The notes beneath the pieces are model-generated. The model saw only the letters and a program-made list of their open reading frames with translations. It was not told the origin of the DNA and made no database searches. From NCBI GenBank assembly GCA_900321145.1, contig ONVB01000306.1:1-14081 (forward strand): a DNA stretch of 14,081 bases. The letters are read 5' to 3'. Positions within the stretch are counted from its first letter, which is position 1. Every line of letters begins with the position of its first letter. Made by a program: the position numbers and the translations under genes. Shown one piece after another: positions 1 to 6,780 of this stretch. Source of the DNA: an uncultured Eubacteriales bacterium (lineage in GTDB: Bacteria; Bacillota; Clostridia; Lachnospirales; Lachnospiraceae).

Positions 1-2193
1 AACTTAGGGTTCTCGGGGCTTACGGATGTGGGTGCTGTCATCAAGCTGCTCTCTGTGGAAAGTGTGCTTTCCACAAGGGAGCTTCTTGCGATTGCCGGGC
101 TTCTTGAAACGGCTGCGGCTGCAAAGAAGTATGGCGAGGGCGAGGATATAGGCATCCCGAAGGCGCAGGACAGTCTGACTGAGAGGTTTGATATGCTCGT
201 TCCTTTGGCTGATGTCTCAAGCAGGATAAGGCATGCGATCATCTCTGTCGATGAGATAGCCGACGATGCTTCCTCGGGCCTTAAGGAGGTAAGGAGAAAG
301 CTTAAAGCCGCGGACGATAAGCTCAGGCGTGAGATAGACAAGCTGCTGAAGAATGATGCGATAAGGGATATGCTTCAGGACAGCTTAGTTACCACAAGGG
401 GCGGAAGATACTGTCTTCCCGTCAAGGCGGAGGCGAGGTCTAAGTTCAAGGGTATGATCCATGACCGCTCCGCATCGGGTTCGACTCTTTTTATAGAGCC
501 GGAGAGCGTGGTAAATATAAATAACGAGATCACGGAGCTTACCGTGGATGAGCATGCCGAGATAGAGAAGGTGCTTTCCGACTTGAGCCTTATGGCTGCT
601 GCCGTAAGGGATGATATAGAATTTGATTATAAGACTCTTATAGAGCTTGACTTTATATTTGCGAAGGGAAAGTTCGCGAGAGCATTCAGGTGCAGTGAGC
701 CTTCGTTCAATGAGGAAGGCAGGGTTGATATAAAAGCGGGAAGACATCCGCTGCTTGACAAAAAGACGGTTGTCCCCATAGATATAAAGATAGGGGAGGG
801 TTATAACCTTCTTATAGTCACCGGTCCGAATACGGGCGGTAAGACGGTGTCATTGAAGACGCTGGGTCTTTTTACACTGATGGGGCAGGCGGGACTTCAT
901 ATACCTGCCGATGAGGGAAGCTCTCTTTCCGTATATAATGATGTATTTGCGGATATCGGTGATGAGCAGAGTATAGAGATGAGCCTTTCCACATTCTCGT
1001 CTCATATGAGCAATATTGTCTACATAGTTAAACATGTGGACAGGAAGACGCTTTGTCTCTTCGATGAGCTCGGAGGAGGGACCGATCCGGTCGAGGGCGC
1101 GGCTCTTGCGACCTCCATTCTTGATTATTTAAAGCAGATGGGCGCTACCGTTATGGCGACCACACATTATAATGAATTAAAGGTTTATGCCATGTCGGAA
1201 GAGGGTGTGGAGAATGCCTCCTGTGAGTTCGATGTGGCTACGCTCACGCCTACATATAAGCTGAGGATAGGTATACCCGGAAGCTCGAACGCATTTGCCA
1301 TATCAAGCAAGCTCGGTCTGCCGAAGCACATAATAGACGCGGCGGGGCTCAGGATGGAGCAGGCCGACAAGGATATGGAGAAGCTCATCACCGGACTGAC
1401 CGAGAGCAGGAGGAGAGCCGAGGAGGATGAGCAGGAGACTGCCCGGCTTAAGGCTGAGGCCGAGGAGCTAAAAAAATCTCTTGCCGAGAAGGAAAGTGAG
1501 CTCAGCTCAAAGAAGGCGGATATTTTGGAGAAAGCCCGTGAGGAGGCCAGAGACCTGATAGATGCGGCCAAGACCGAGGCTGACAATGCCATAAAAGAAT
1601 ATAACAAATGGCTCAAGAATCCGAACCGTGCGGATATCAAGGCCATGGAGGAAAAGAGGAGCGGCTTAAGGCAGAAGCTCGACAAGCTCGACGCTTCGGC
1701 GAAGGAGAAGCCGAAGCAGACCTCGAATCATAAGTCCTCCGACTTCCATATAGGTGATATGGTGCTTGCTTTAAATATGGGAACCAAGGGAACCGTGTCA
1801 TCTCTTCCCGATGCGAAGGGATATCTTACGGTGCGCTTGGGGATAATCAATACTAAGCTTCATATGAGCGAGGTCTCCATAATAGAAGAGCCAAAGAAGG
1901 AGAGCAAGGCGGCGCGGACTGTGTCAAGCAGTGTGCGGAGCAAGGCTCTGACCATATCTCCCGAGATAAATGTAATAGGCAAGACCGTGGATGAGGCGCG
2001 TGCCATGCTTGATAAGTACCTCGATGACGCGGCTCTTTCAAATATGTCGCAGGTGACTATCATACACGGCAAGGGAACCGGTGCTTTAAGAAAGGGCATC
2101 CACGAGTATTTAAAGCGCAATCCCGTAGTCGCATCCTTCAGATCCGGAGAGTACGGTGAGGGAGAGTACGGAGTAACGGTGGTCAATCTGTAG
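1..2193 (+). CDS. mutS2: MutS2 family ATPase/Smr protein, 5' end cut by window edge
   Basis: The frame is open from base 1, so the gene continues to the left and the GTG at 28 is internal. The visible 730 residues are about 55-60 short of the usual family length near 785. In order (fragment numbering) there is a MutS-like core with a clamp/lever region, an ATPase domain with Walker A GPNTGGKT (275-282) and Walker B with D355 and E356, a long charged coiled coil (about 450-570), a KOW-like segment (about 582-625) and a C-terminal Smr domain (about 655-730) with HGKGTG at 689-694. MutS2 lacks the mismatch-recognition domain of MutS. Members are known to act in recombination control and in sensing collided ribosomes, which are split by the ATPase. 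The Smr LDLRG motif reads INVIG here (656-660), so nuclease activity is doubtful. It probably heads or belongs to the operon with the downstream two-component genes. Confidence 0.95.
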   Translation, partial: NLGFSGLTDVGAVIKLLSVESVLSTRELLAIAGLLETAAAAKKYGEGEDIGIPKAQDSLTERFDMLVPLADVSSRIRHAIISVDEIADDASSGLKEVRRKLKAADDKLRREIDKLLKNDAIRDMLQDSLVTTRGGRYCLPVKAEARSKFKGMIHDRSASGSTLFIEPESVVNINNEITELTVDEHAEIEKVLSDLSLMAAAVRDDIEFDYKTLIELDFIFAKGKFARAFRCSEPSFNEEGRVDIKAGRHPLLDKKTVVPIDIKIGEGYNLLIVTGPNTGGKTVSLKTLGLFTLMGQAGLHIPADEGSSLSVYNDVFADIGDEQSIEMSLSTFSSHMSNIVYIVKHVDRKTLCLFDELGGGTDPVEGAALATSILDYLKQMGATVMATTHYNELKVYAMSEEGVENASCEFDVATLTPTYKLRIGIPGSSNAFAISSKLGLPKHIIDAAGLRMEQADKDMEKLITGLTESRRRAEEDEQETARLKAEAEELKKSLAEKESELSSKKADILEKAREEARDLIDAAKTEADNAIKEYNKWLKNPNRADIKAMEEKRSGLRQKLDKLDASAKEKPKQTSNHKSSDFHIGDMVLALNMGTKGTVSSLPDAKGYLTVRLGIINTKLHMSEVSIIEEPKKESKAARTVSSSVRSKALTISPEINVIGKTVDEARAMLDKYLDDAALSNMSQVTIIHGKGTGALRKGIHEYLKRNPVVASFRSGEYGEGEYGVTVVNL

Positions 2194-2194
2194 A

Positions 2195-2222
2195 GTGTCA
2201 TCCTGAGCGAAGCGAAGGATCT
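2195..2222. repeat. Dispersed intergenic hairpin repeat, copy 1
   Basis: This 28-bp element starts one base after the mutS2 stop codon. It has outer arms ATCCT (2200-2204) and AGGAT (2216-2220), a GA/GA internal pair, and a GCGAAGC core (2207-2213). It matches the element at 11830-11857 at 26 of 28 positions, and both differences lie opposite each other in the stem. I recall very similar short repeats between genes in many unrelated bacterial genomes, but cannot search here. It is followed by an 11-base A run (2224-2234), not a T run, so it is not a plus-strand intrinsic terminator. Confidence 0.8.
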
Positions 2223-2246
2223 TAAAAAAAAAAACAGGAGGTAATC

Positions 2247-2963
2247 ATGGAAAAGCAGCGTATATTGATAGTTGACGATGACGAGAATATAGCCGAGCTC
2301 ATCTCGCTGTATCTCACCAAGGAGTGCTTTGCCACAGAGATAGCAGGAAGCGGAAGGGCTGCTCTTGCTGCGGTCGAAAGCTTTGAACCGCATCTTATAC
2401 TTCTTGACATCATGCTTCCGGATATGGACGGCTATGAGGTCTGTGCGGAAGTCAGAAAACGCAGGCAGACGCCGATAATCATGCTTTCCGCAAAGGGCGA
2501 GATACTTGACAAGGTTCTCGGCTTTAAGATAGGCGCGGATGACTATATAGTAAAGCCCTTTGATTCAAGCGAGATGGTAGCGCGCGTCAGAGCAGTCTTA
2601 AAACGTTCGAATCCTGCTCCCGAGGTATCACAGGTAGCACAGTCTACCGAGCATCAGGGCGAGTATGTGGAGTATGACGGATTGCTTGTAAACATAACGA
2701 ACTACATGGTTATCTTCGAGGGAAAGCAGATAGATATGCCGCCGAAGGAGCTCGAGCTTCTCTACTATCTGGCGAAGCGCCCGAATCAGGTGTTCACCAG
2801 AGATCAGCTGCTTGACCGGCTTTGGGGTTATGATTATATAGGCGATTCGAGAACGGTGGACGTGCATATCAAGAGGGTTCGCGAGAAGGTTACCGGAGAA
2901 TCGGAGCATAATTGGAACATAGCGACAGTCTGGGGTAAAGGATATAAGTTCGAGGTAAGATAA
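2247..2963 (+). CDS. OmpR/PhoB-family DNA-binding response regulator
   Basis: The 238-residue product has a receiver domain (about 4-118) with acidic pocket D10/D11/D12, phosphoacceptor D54 in LLDIMLPDMDG, S81 at the switch Ser/Thr position and K103 in VKPFD. A linker of about 20-25 residues leads to an OmpR-type winged-helix DNA-binding domain (about 140-236) with the typical PPKELELLYYLAKRPNQV and RTVDVHIKRVREK segments. The ATG is set by AGGAGG at 2236-2241. The kinase gene begins 3 nt after its stop, so the two form a cognate pair. On phosphorylation it should bind promoter DNA as a dimer. The target genes and signal cannot be read from the sequence. No promoter of its own is evident, so transcription probably comes from mutS2 or upstream. 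Confidence 0.95.
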   Translation: MEKQRILIVDDDENIAELISLYLTKECFATEIAGSGRAALAAVESFEPHLILLDIMLPDMDGYEVCAEVRKRRQTPIIMLSAKGEILDKVLGFKIGADDYIVKPFDSSEMVARVRAVLKRSNPAPEVSQVAQSTEHQGEYVEYDGLLVNITNYMVIFEGKQIDMPPKELELLYYLAKRPNQVFTRDQLLDRLWGYDYIGDSRTVDVHIKRVREKVTGESEHNWNIATVWGKGYKFEVR

Positions 2964-2966
2964 TAT

Positions 2967-4448
2967 ATGAAATTCCTGAACAGATCCATATTTGATAAGA
3001 TAATACTCGTATTCCTTGCGATAACCATAGTAGCTTTCAGCTCGCTTCTTTTCTATACGGTCAGTTCGACCAGGTCAAGCCTCGAGGAGGAGAGGACGGA
3101 GGTGCTGACCAAGGAAGCGTTCCTTATATCGGAGCAGACGATAGTCATGTATATGAATAATCTGTATGACTTAGACACGCTTCAGATGAATTTGGATTAT
3201 TATTCCGAGTCGCTTGATGCGAGTATATGGTTCTTTGATGCAAAGGGGATCAAGGTGGCGGCCTCAAAAGCTGCGGGGCATCCCGATTGTCCCGCCAGCA
3301 TAAAGCTTCTTGATTATGATTTCGAGCTTGAGGCTATGCAGACATTTTCCGGAAAGTTTTATGACCTTTTCACTGATGAGGTCATCACGGTTGCCATTCC
3401 CATAAAAACAAACGAAAAACCTTCGGGCATGGTCATGCTGCATTCGACGGTCAGTCAGCTTCACGAGCTCCAGAAGCGTGTTGTCAACAACCTGTATGTG
3501 CCGTTTCTGCTCTTTGTCATCATCGGTTTCGGCTTCATCGGTATAGTTTCGCGTAAGGTCCTCCGTCCGGTCAGGAAGATAGTGGACGCGGCCGAGGAGT
3601 ATTCCAAGGGTAACTTTGAGGTGAAGACCGGCATCAACCAGAAGGACGAGATCGGGCAGCTTGCCTCATCTTTGGAGTATATGGCTTCCGAGCTTCAGAA
3701 GCTCGATGATTACAGAAAGGCATTTATCTCAAATATATCGCATGATTTCAGGTCTCCGCTCACCTCCATAAAGGGCTACGCCGAGGCTATGATCGACGGA
3801 ACCATACCGCCCGAGAAGCAGGACAGGTATCTGTCTATCATCGTGGACGAGACCAAGAGGCTGTCAAAGCTCACAAGCAGTCTGCTTGAATTAAATGATT
3901 TTGATTCCTATGGCATATGGCTTATGCCGAAGGCTTTCGATGTCATTGATCTCGTAAAGGGCGCGATAAATACCTACGAAGGCAGATGTATAGAAAAGGG
4001 CGTGTCGATCATTTTGAACAATCATGCAAAGGACACTGTGGTCTATGCGGACAAGATGAAGATCCAGCAGGTCATCTACAATCTGCTTGACAATGCTTTT
4101 AAGTTCACTCCGGCGGGAAAGAAAATCTACTTTACCCTTGTGGATAAGGGAGATAAGATATTTATCTCCGTAAAGGACGAGGGTATGGGAATCTCACGAG
4201 ATGACATAAAGAAGATATGGACCAGGTTCTACAAGACGGATGCGTCAAGAGGCAAGGACAAGAACGGTACGGGCCTCGGTCTTTCCATAACCAAGGAGAT
4301 AATAAAGGCACATAAGGAGAATATAGATGTTGTCAGTACGGAAGGAGTGGGAAGCGAGTTTACATTTACGCTGACCAAGGCTGAGGCTATGGGTAAAAAG
4401 CAGACTGACATAACGGATATCCTGACAGCAGACAAGAAAGGAAAATAG
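2967..4448 (+). CDS. Membrane sensor histidine kinase (HAMP-HisKA-HATPase)
   Basis: The 493-residue protein has a first membrane helix at about 12-30, an extracytoplasmic sensor region of about 145 residues (31-175), a second helix at about 176-194, and a HAMP domain at about 195-247. The dimerisation/phosphoacceptor domain follows, with H259 in SHDFRSPLTS, then the ATP-binding domain with N box N376 (NLLDNAFKFT), G1 box D404 (DEGMGIS) and G2 box GTGLGLS from 434. All catalytic motifs are intact. The sensor region looks like a PAS/Cache-type fold (a WFFDAKG...VAVPI-like pattern), but its ligand cannot be inferred. A GAGG at 2952-2955 within the regulator's last codons serves as the ribosome site, so translation may be coupled. 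It should phosphorylate the response regulator encoded just upstream. Confidence 0.95.
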   Translation: MKFLNRSIFDKIILVFLAITIVAFSSLLFYTVSSTRSSLEEERTEVLTKEAFLISEQTIVMYMNNLYDLDTLQMNLDYYSESLDASIWFFDAKGIKVAASKAAGHPDCPASIKLLDYDFELEAMQTFSGKFYDLFTDEVITVAIPIKTNEKPSGMVMLHSTVSQLHELQKRVVNNLYVPFLLFVIIGFGFIGIVSRKVLRPVRKIVDAAEEYSKGNFEVKTGINQKDEIGQLASSLEYMASELQKLDDYRKAFISNISHDFRSPLTSIKGYAEAMIDGTIPPEKQDRYLSIIVDETKRLSKLTSSLLELNDFDSYGIWLMPKAFDVIDLVKGAINTYEGRCIEKGVSIILNNHAKDTVVYADKMKIQQVIYNLLDNAFKFTPAGKKIYFTLVDKGDKIFISVKDEGMGISRDDIKKIWTRFYKTDASRGKDKNGTGLGLSITKEIIKAHKENIDVVSTEGVGSEFTFTLTKAEAMGKKQTDITDILTADKKGK

Positions 4449-4451
4449 AAA

Positions 4452-5393
4452 ATGAGATATATAAATGAGTTTCGTGAGGGAGAGAATATATCCGGCATAT
4501 ATCTGTGCAAGAGAAAGCAGGTTATGAAGACAAAGGCCGGAAAGACCTATTACTCGCTTACTCTTCAGGACAAGACCGGTACGGTGGACGGAAAGGTATG
4601 GGACTTAACCTCTGCCATAGAGCATTTTGAGGATTTGAACTATATCCAGATTGAGGCTCAGATAACACTCTTCAACAACGCGCTGCAGGTAAATGTGAGA
4701 CGCGCGAGAGTAGCGGCCGAGGGTGAGTACGATGTGACGGATTATATGCCCGTTACGAAGAAAAATGTGGATGAGATGTACAAGAGGCTTTTGGAGATGG
4801 TAGACTCTGTTGCCGAGCCGCATCTCAATGCCCTTTTGAAGAGCTTCTTTGTCGAGGATAAAACGATCGTTGAGGAGTTTAAGAAGCACAGCGCCGCCAA
4901 GGCTATACATCATGCCTTTGTGGGAGGGCTGCTCGAGCACTCGCTTTCCGTAGCGGAGCTTTGTGAGTTTATGGCAGGGAAATATCCGATCATCAATCAT
5001 GATCTTTTGATCACGGCTGCTCTGCTCCATGATATAGGAAAGCTTAAAGAGATATCTTCATTTCCGGAAAATGATTATACCGACGAAGGTCAGCTTCTCG
5101 GGCATATAGTTATGGGCGCGGTGATGATATCCGAGAGGATGGATAAGATAGAAGGCTTTCCGAAGAAGCTCGGTGACGAGCTGAAGCACTGTATCTTAGC
5201 ACACCACGGGGAGCTTGAGTTCGGTTCACCCAAAAAACCTGCGCTGATAGAGGCGCTTGCTTTGGCGCATGCGGATAACCTGGATGCCAAGCTCGAGAGC
5301 TTCACCGAGACGATAGACAACAAGAATGAGCAAAAAGGTTGGCTCGGTTTCAATAAGATGTTTGATTCAAATATACGTGCGACAGGTGAGTAA
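4452..5393 (+). CDS. yhaM: 3'-5' exoribonuclease YhaM-type (OB fold + HD domain)
   Basis: The 313-residue product matches the usual YhaM length. An N-terminal OB-fold nucleic-acid-binding domain (about 10-90, with LTLQDKTGTVDGKVWD) is followed by an HD phosphohydrolase-type domain (about 145-290). Candidate metal ligands are H153/H154, H163, the H193-D194 pair in LLHDIGK, H251/H252 and the Asp of AHADNLDAK. YhaM enzymes trim RNA, and single-stranded DNA in vitro, from the 3' end using divalent metal. The gene starts 3 nt after the kinase stop, with AAGGA at 4438-4442, and is probably the last gene of the mutS2 transcript. No terminator is visible after it, so some read-through into rpsF is possible. 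Confidence 0.92.
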   Translation: MRYINEFREGENISGIYLCKRKQVMKTKAGKTYYSLTLQDKTGTVDGKVWDLTSAIEHFEDLNYIQIEAQITLFNNALQVNVRRARVAAEGEYDVTDYMPVTKKNVDEMYKRLLEMVDSVAEPHLNALLKSFFVEDKTIVEEFKKHSAAKAIHHAFVGGLLEHSLSVAELCEFMAGKYPIINHDLLITAALLHDIGKLKEISSFPENDYTDEGQLLGHIVMGAVMISERMDKIEGFPKKLGDELKHCILAHHGELEFGSPKKPALIEALALAHADNLDAKLESFTETIDNKNEQKGWLGFNKMFDSNIRATGE

Positions 5394-5401
5394 AAAAGTA
5401 C

Positions 5402-5430
5402 TTGCAGTTTTGAAATATATATGATATACT
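5402..5430 (+). promoter_or_regulatory. Sigma-A promoter of the rpsF-ssb-rpsR operon
   Basis: The -35 box TTGCAG (5402-5407) and the -10 box TATACT (5425-5430) are separated by exactly 17 bases, giving 4/6 and 5/6 matches to the consensus. Transcription would start near 5437, leaving a leader of about 70 nt before rpsF. Confidence 0.8.
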
Positions 5431-5455
5431 CTTCGCTCGTGGTATATTTTTATAT

Positions 5456-5498
5456 TCCTTGCTTTCGTTTTAAGACGAAGGCCATTAGTCCATAAGGA
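5456..5498 (+). promoter_or_regulatory. Structured rpsF leader overlapping the ribosome binding site
   Basis: An 8-bp hairpin (5461-5468 with 5475-5482, six-base loop, one G-U pair) sits in the rpsF leader. TCCTT at 5456-5460 can additionally pair with AAGGA at 5494-5498, which is part of the rpsF Shine-Dalgarno sequence. Such a fold could let the S6-S18 pair repress its own operon, as is known for rpsF leaders in other bacteria. I do not see the bulged CCG expected of the described S6:S18 motif, so this is only a candidate. Confidence 0.35.
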
Positions 5499-5509
5499 GG
5501 TGCAAAGAC

Positions 5510-5800
5510 ATGAACAAGTATGAGTTGGCGTTAGTCGTTAGCACAAAGCTTGAAGACGATGCGAGAGCAGAAGTTGTCGAGAAAGCTAAAGCTATAGTCG
5601 AGAAGGCCGGCGGTACTATCAGCGATGTCGAGGAAGCCGGCAAGAAGAGACTTGCCTATGAGATCCAGAAGATGAAGGAAGGCTTCTATTATTTCATCCA
5701 TTTTGATGCAGACGCTGATGCTCCGGCAAAGATTGAAGCTAATGTTCGTATCATGGAATCTGTTCTCAGGTATCTTTGTGTTCGTGCTGACGAAGAGTAA
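5510..5800 (+). CDS. rpsF: 30S ribosomal protein S6
   Basis: The 96-residue product carries the S6 hallmarks: the N-terminal YELALVV strand, the GKKRLAYEIQKMKEGFYYFIHFDA central segment and the NVRIMESVLRYLCVR tail. S6 binds S18 and the central domain of 16S rRNA in the small-subunit platform. The ATG at 5510 is preceded by AAGGAGG (5494-5500). It is the first gene of the conserved rpsF-ssb-rpsR operon, with ssb starting 18 nt after its stop. No acidic C-terminal tail extension beyond the final DEE is present. Confidence 0.98.
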   Translation: MNKYELALVVSTKLEDDARAEVVEKAKAIVEKAGGTISDVEEAGKKRLAYEIQKMKEGFYYFIHFDADADAPAKIEANVRIMESVLRYLCVRADEE

Positions 5801-5818
5801 AGATAAGGAGGAATTCCG

Positions 5819-6265
5819 ATGAACAAAGTAATTTTGATGGGAAGACTTACGAGAGATCCCGAGGTTAGATATTCACAGGGCGCCGAGTCCATGGCTATAG
5901 GAAAGTTTTCAATCGCGGTAGACAGAAGATTTGCAAGGAAGAATGCGGGAGGAGATGAGCCTACGGCTGATTTCTTCAACTGTACGGCATTCGGAAAGCT
6001 TGGACAGTTTGTGGAGAATTATCTCAAGCAGGGTACAAAGGTTGTTGTAAGCGGTCGTATCCAGAACGATAATTATACAAACAAGAACGGAGAGAAGGTA
6101 TACTCCGTACAGATCATTGCCGAGGAGATTGAATTTGCCGAGAGCAAGAACTCACAGGGCGGAGGAAGCAGTGACGGTGGTTTTGACAGACCGGCACCTG
6201 AGAACGCAAGCGCCGATGGATTTATGAACGTACCGGGTGGAGAGGATAGTCTTCCGTTTAAGTAG
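5819..6265 (+). CDS. ssb: Single-stranded DNA-binding protein
   Basis: The 148-residue protein begins with MNKVILMGRLTRDPEVRYS, the standard SSB opening, and has an OB fold to about residue 108. A Gly/Ser/Asp-rich disordered linker and the acidic tip EDSLPFK follow. SSB forms tetramers that coat single-stranded DNA in replication, repair and recombination, and the tip docks partner proteins. The tip carries an extra Lys after the usual terminal Pro-Phe. The start is fixed by AAGGAGG at 5805-5811. Its position between the two ribosomal genes is the classic arrangement. Confidence 0.98.
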   Translation: MNKVILMGRLTRDPEVRYSQGAESMAIGKFSIAVDRRFARKNAGGDEPTADFFNCTAFGKLGQFVENYLKQGTKVVVSGRIQNDNYTNKNGEKVYSVQIIAEEIEFAESKNSQGGGSSDGGFDRPAPENASADGFMNVPGGEDSLPFK

Positions 6266-6275
6266 GAGGTAAATC

Positions 6276-6545
6276 ATGGCATACAATAAGGATAACGCTA
6301 ATCGTGGCGATGCTCCGATGAGAAGAAGACCTATCAGAAGAAGAAAGAAGGTCTGCGCTTTCTGTACCGAGGAGAACGCTGTTATAGATTACAAGGATGT
6401 TAACAGACTTCGCAAGTATGTATCCGAGAGAGGAAAGATCCTCCCGAGAAGGATCACCGGTAACTGCGCTAAGCATCAGAGAGCCTTAACCGTAGCTGTA
6501 AAGCGTGCAAGACACGTAGCACTTATGCCTTACGTTATGGAGTAA
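6276..6545 (+). CDS. rpsR: 30S ribosomal protein S18 (zinc-binding form)
   Basis: The 89-residue product has an Arg-rich N-terminus (RRRPIRRRKK), the S18 core (IDYKDVNRLRKYVSERGKILPRRITG) and the tail HQRALTVAVKRARHVALMPYV. S18 pairs with S6 on the 16S platform. C27, C30, C64 and H67 form a CxxC plus CxxH set, marking this as the metal-binding form of S18 rather than the Cys-less form some genomes encode for zinc shortage. The Shine-Dalgarno AGGAGG (6264-6269) overlaps the ssb stop codon, suggesting coupled translation. It is the last gene of the operon and is followed at once by a terminator. Confidence 0.98.
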   Translation: MAYNKDNANRGDAPMRRRPIRRRKKVCAFCTEENAVIDYKDVNRLRKYVSERGKILPRRITGNCAKHQRALTVAVKRARHVALMPYVME

Positions 6546-6565
6546 GAATAAGATAGTTTATCATA

Positions 6566-6598
6566 AGCTGTCGTACGAAAAGTACGGCAGCTTTTTTT
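6566..6598 (+). terminator. Intrinsic terminator of the rpsF operon
   Basis: Arms 6566-6576 and 6582-6592 form an 11-bp stem with one G-U pair and a five-base loop, followed by a run of T to 6598. It lies 20 nt after the rpsR stop. Confidence 0.93.
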
Positions 6599-6620
6599 CT
6601 GTATGCGCACGCCCGTGATA

Positions 6621-6686
6621 CGCAATACGTCACTGCGTGATGTCGCAATTCGGCGGCCGAACACTGATCGGTAACCTGCGTGACCG
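6621..6686. other. Cluster of three small inverted repeats in the rpsR-MCP gap
   Basis: Three adjacent hairpins occupy this gap. One is 6627-6633/6637-6643 (7 bp, loop TGC, flanked on both sides by a direct CGCAAT at 6621 and 6644). One is 6649-6653/6657-6661 (5 bp, TTCGG/CCGAA). One is 6669-6675/6680-6686 (6 of 7 paired, loop CTGC). None has a T run. They lie upstream of the MCP promoter, so they may be operator sites, a degraded repeat element, or chance. I see no coding potential between 6599 and 6780. Confidence 0.4.
6664..6676. repeat. 13-bp intergenic direct repeat, copy 1
   Basis: CTGATCGGTAACC occurs here and again at 10111-10123, in the same orientation and in both cases in a gap upstream of a promoter (for the MCP gene and for the FliD-like gene). 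The match is exact over 13 bases. One such match within 14 kb could be chance, but both being intergenic makes that less likely. Confidence 0.4.
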
Positions 6687-6716
6687 CAACTCTATTGTAT
6701 AAATTGTCGGTATTTC

Positions 6717-6745
6717 TTGATTATTTCGGTGAAACATGGTAAAAT
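6717..6745 (+). promoter_or_regulatory. Sigma-A-like promoter for the MCP gene
   Basis: TTGATT (6717-6722) and TAAAAT (6740-6745) are separated by 17 bases. The start would be near 6752, giving a leader of about 29 nt. No sigma-D/FliA-type -10 (GCCGATAT) is evident here, although the gene is a chemoreceptor. Confidence 0.65.
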
Positions 6746-6765
6746 TTTACAAATTGTCTGTGTAA

Positions 6766-6778
6766 GGGAGGAACTCCT
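6766..6778 (+). promoter_or_regulatory. Hairpin covering the MCP ribosome binding site
   Basis: GGAG (6767-6770) and CTCC (6774-6777) flank a GAA loop, with a further G-U pair at 6766/6778. The Shine-Dalgarno GGGAGG is largely inside the stem, immediately before the ATG at 6781. This could damp translation initiation, but the short stem may also be incidental. Confidence 0.35.
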
Positions 6779-6780
6779 GT

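Noticed and set aside
1185..1685. Open minus-strand frame of 166 codons inside mutS2
   Set aside because: It is antisense to the coiled-coil region, Ser/Leu-rich because of the Glu/Lys-rich codons opposite, and has no ribosome site.
2195..2234. Terminator between mutS2 and the response regulator
   Set aside because: The hairpin is followed by A rather than T on the plus strand, so it should not stop mutS2 transcription by the intrinsic route.
1860..2393. Minus-strand frame of 177 codons across the mutS2-regulator gap
   Set aside because: It covers two real genes in antisense, and its middle (RSFASLRMT) is the translated intergenic repeat.
6599..6780. c-di-GMP riboswitch upstream of the chemoreceptor
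   Set aside because: The conserved core segments of the GEMM motif are not present, and the hairpins lie upstream of the predicted transcription start.
6599..6780. CRISPR array, tRNA or insertion sequence in the longer gaps
   Set aside because: There are no regularly spaced repeats, no cloverleaf-like sequence, and no transposase or paired terminal repeats anywhere in the window.
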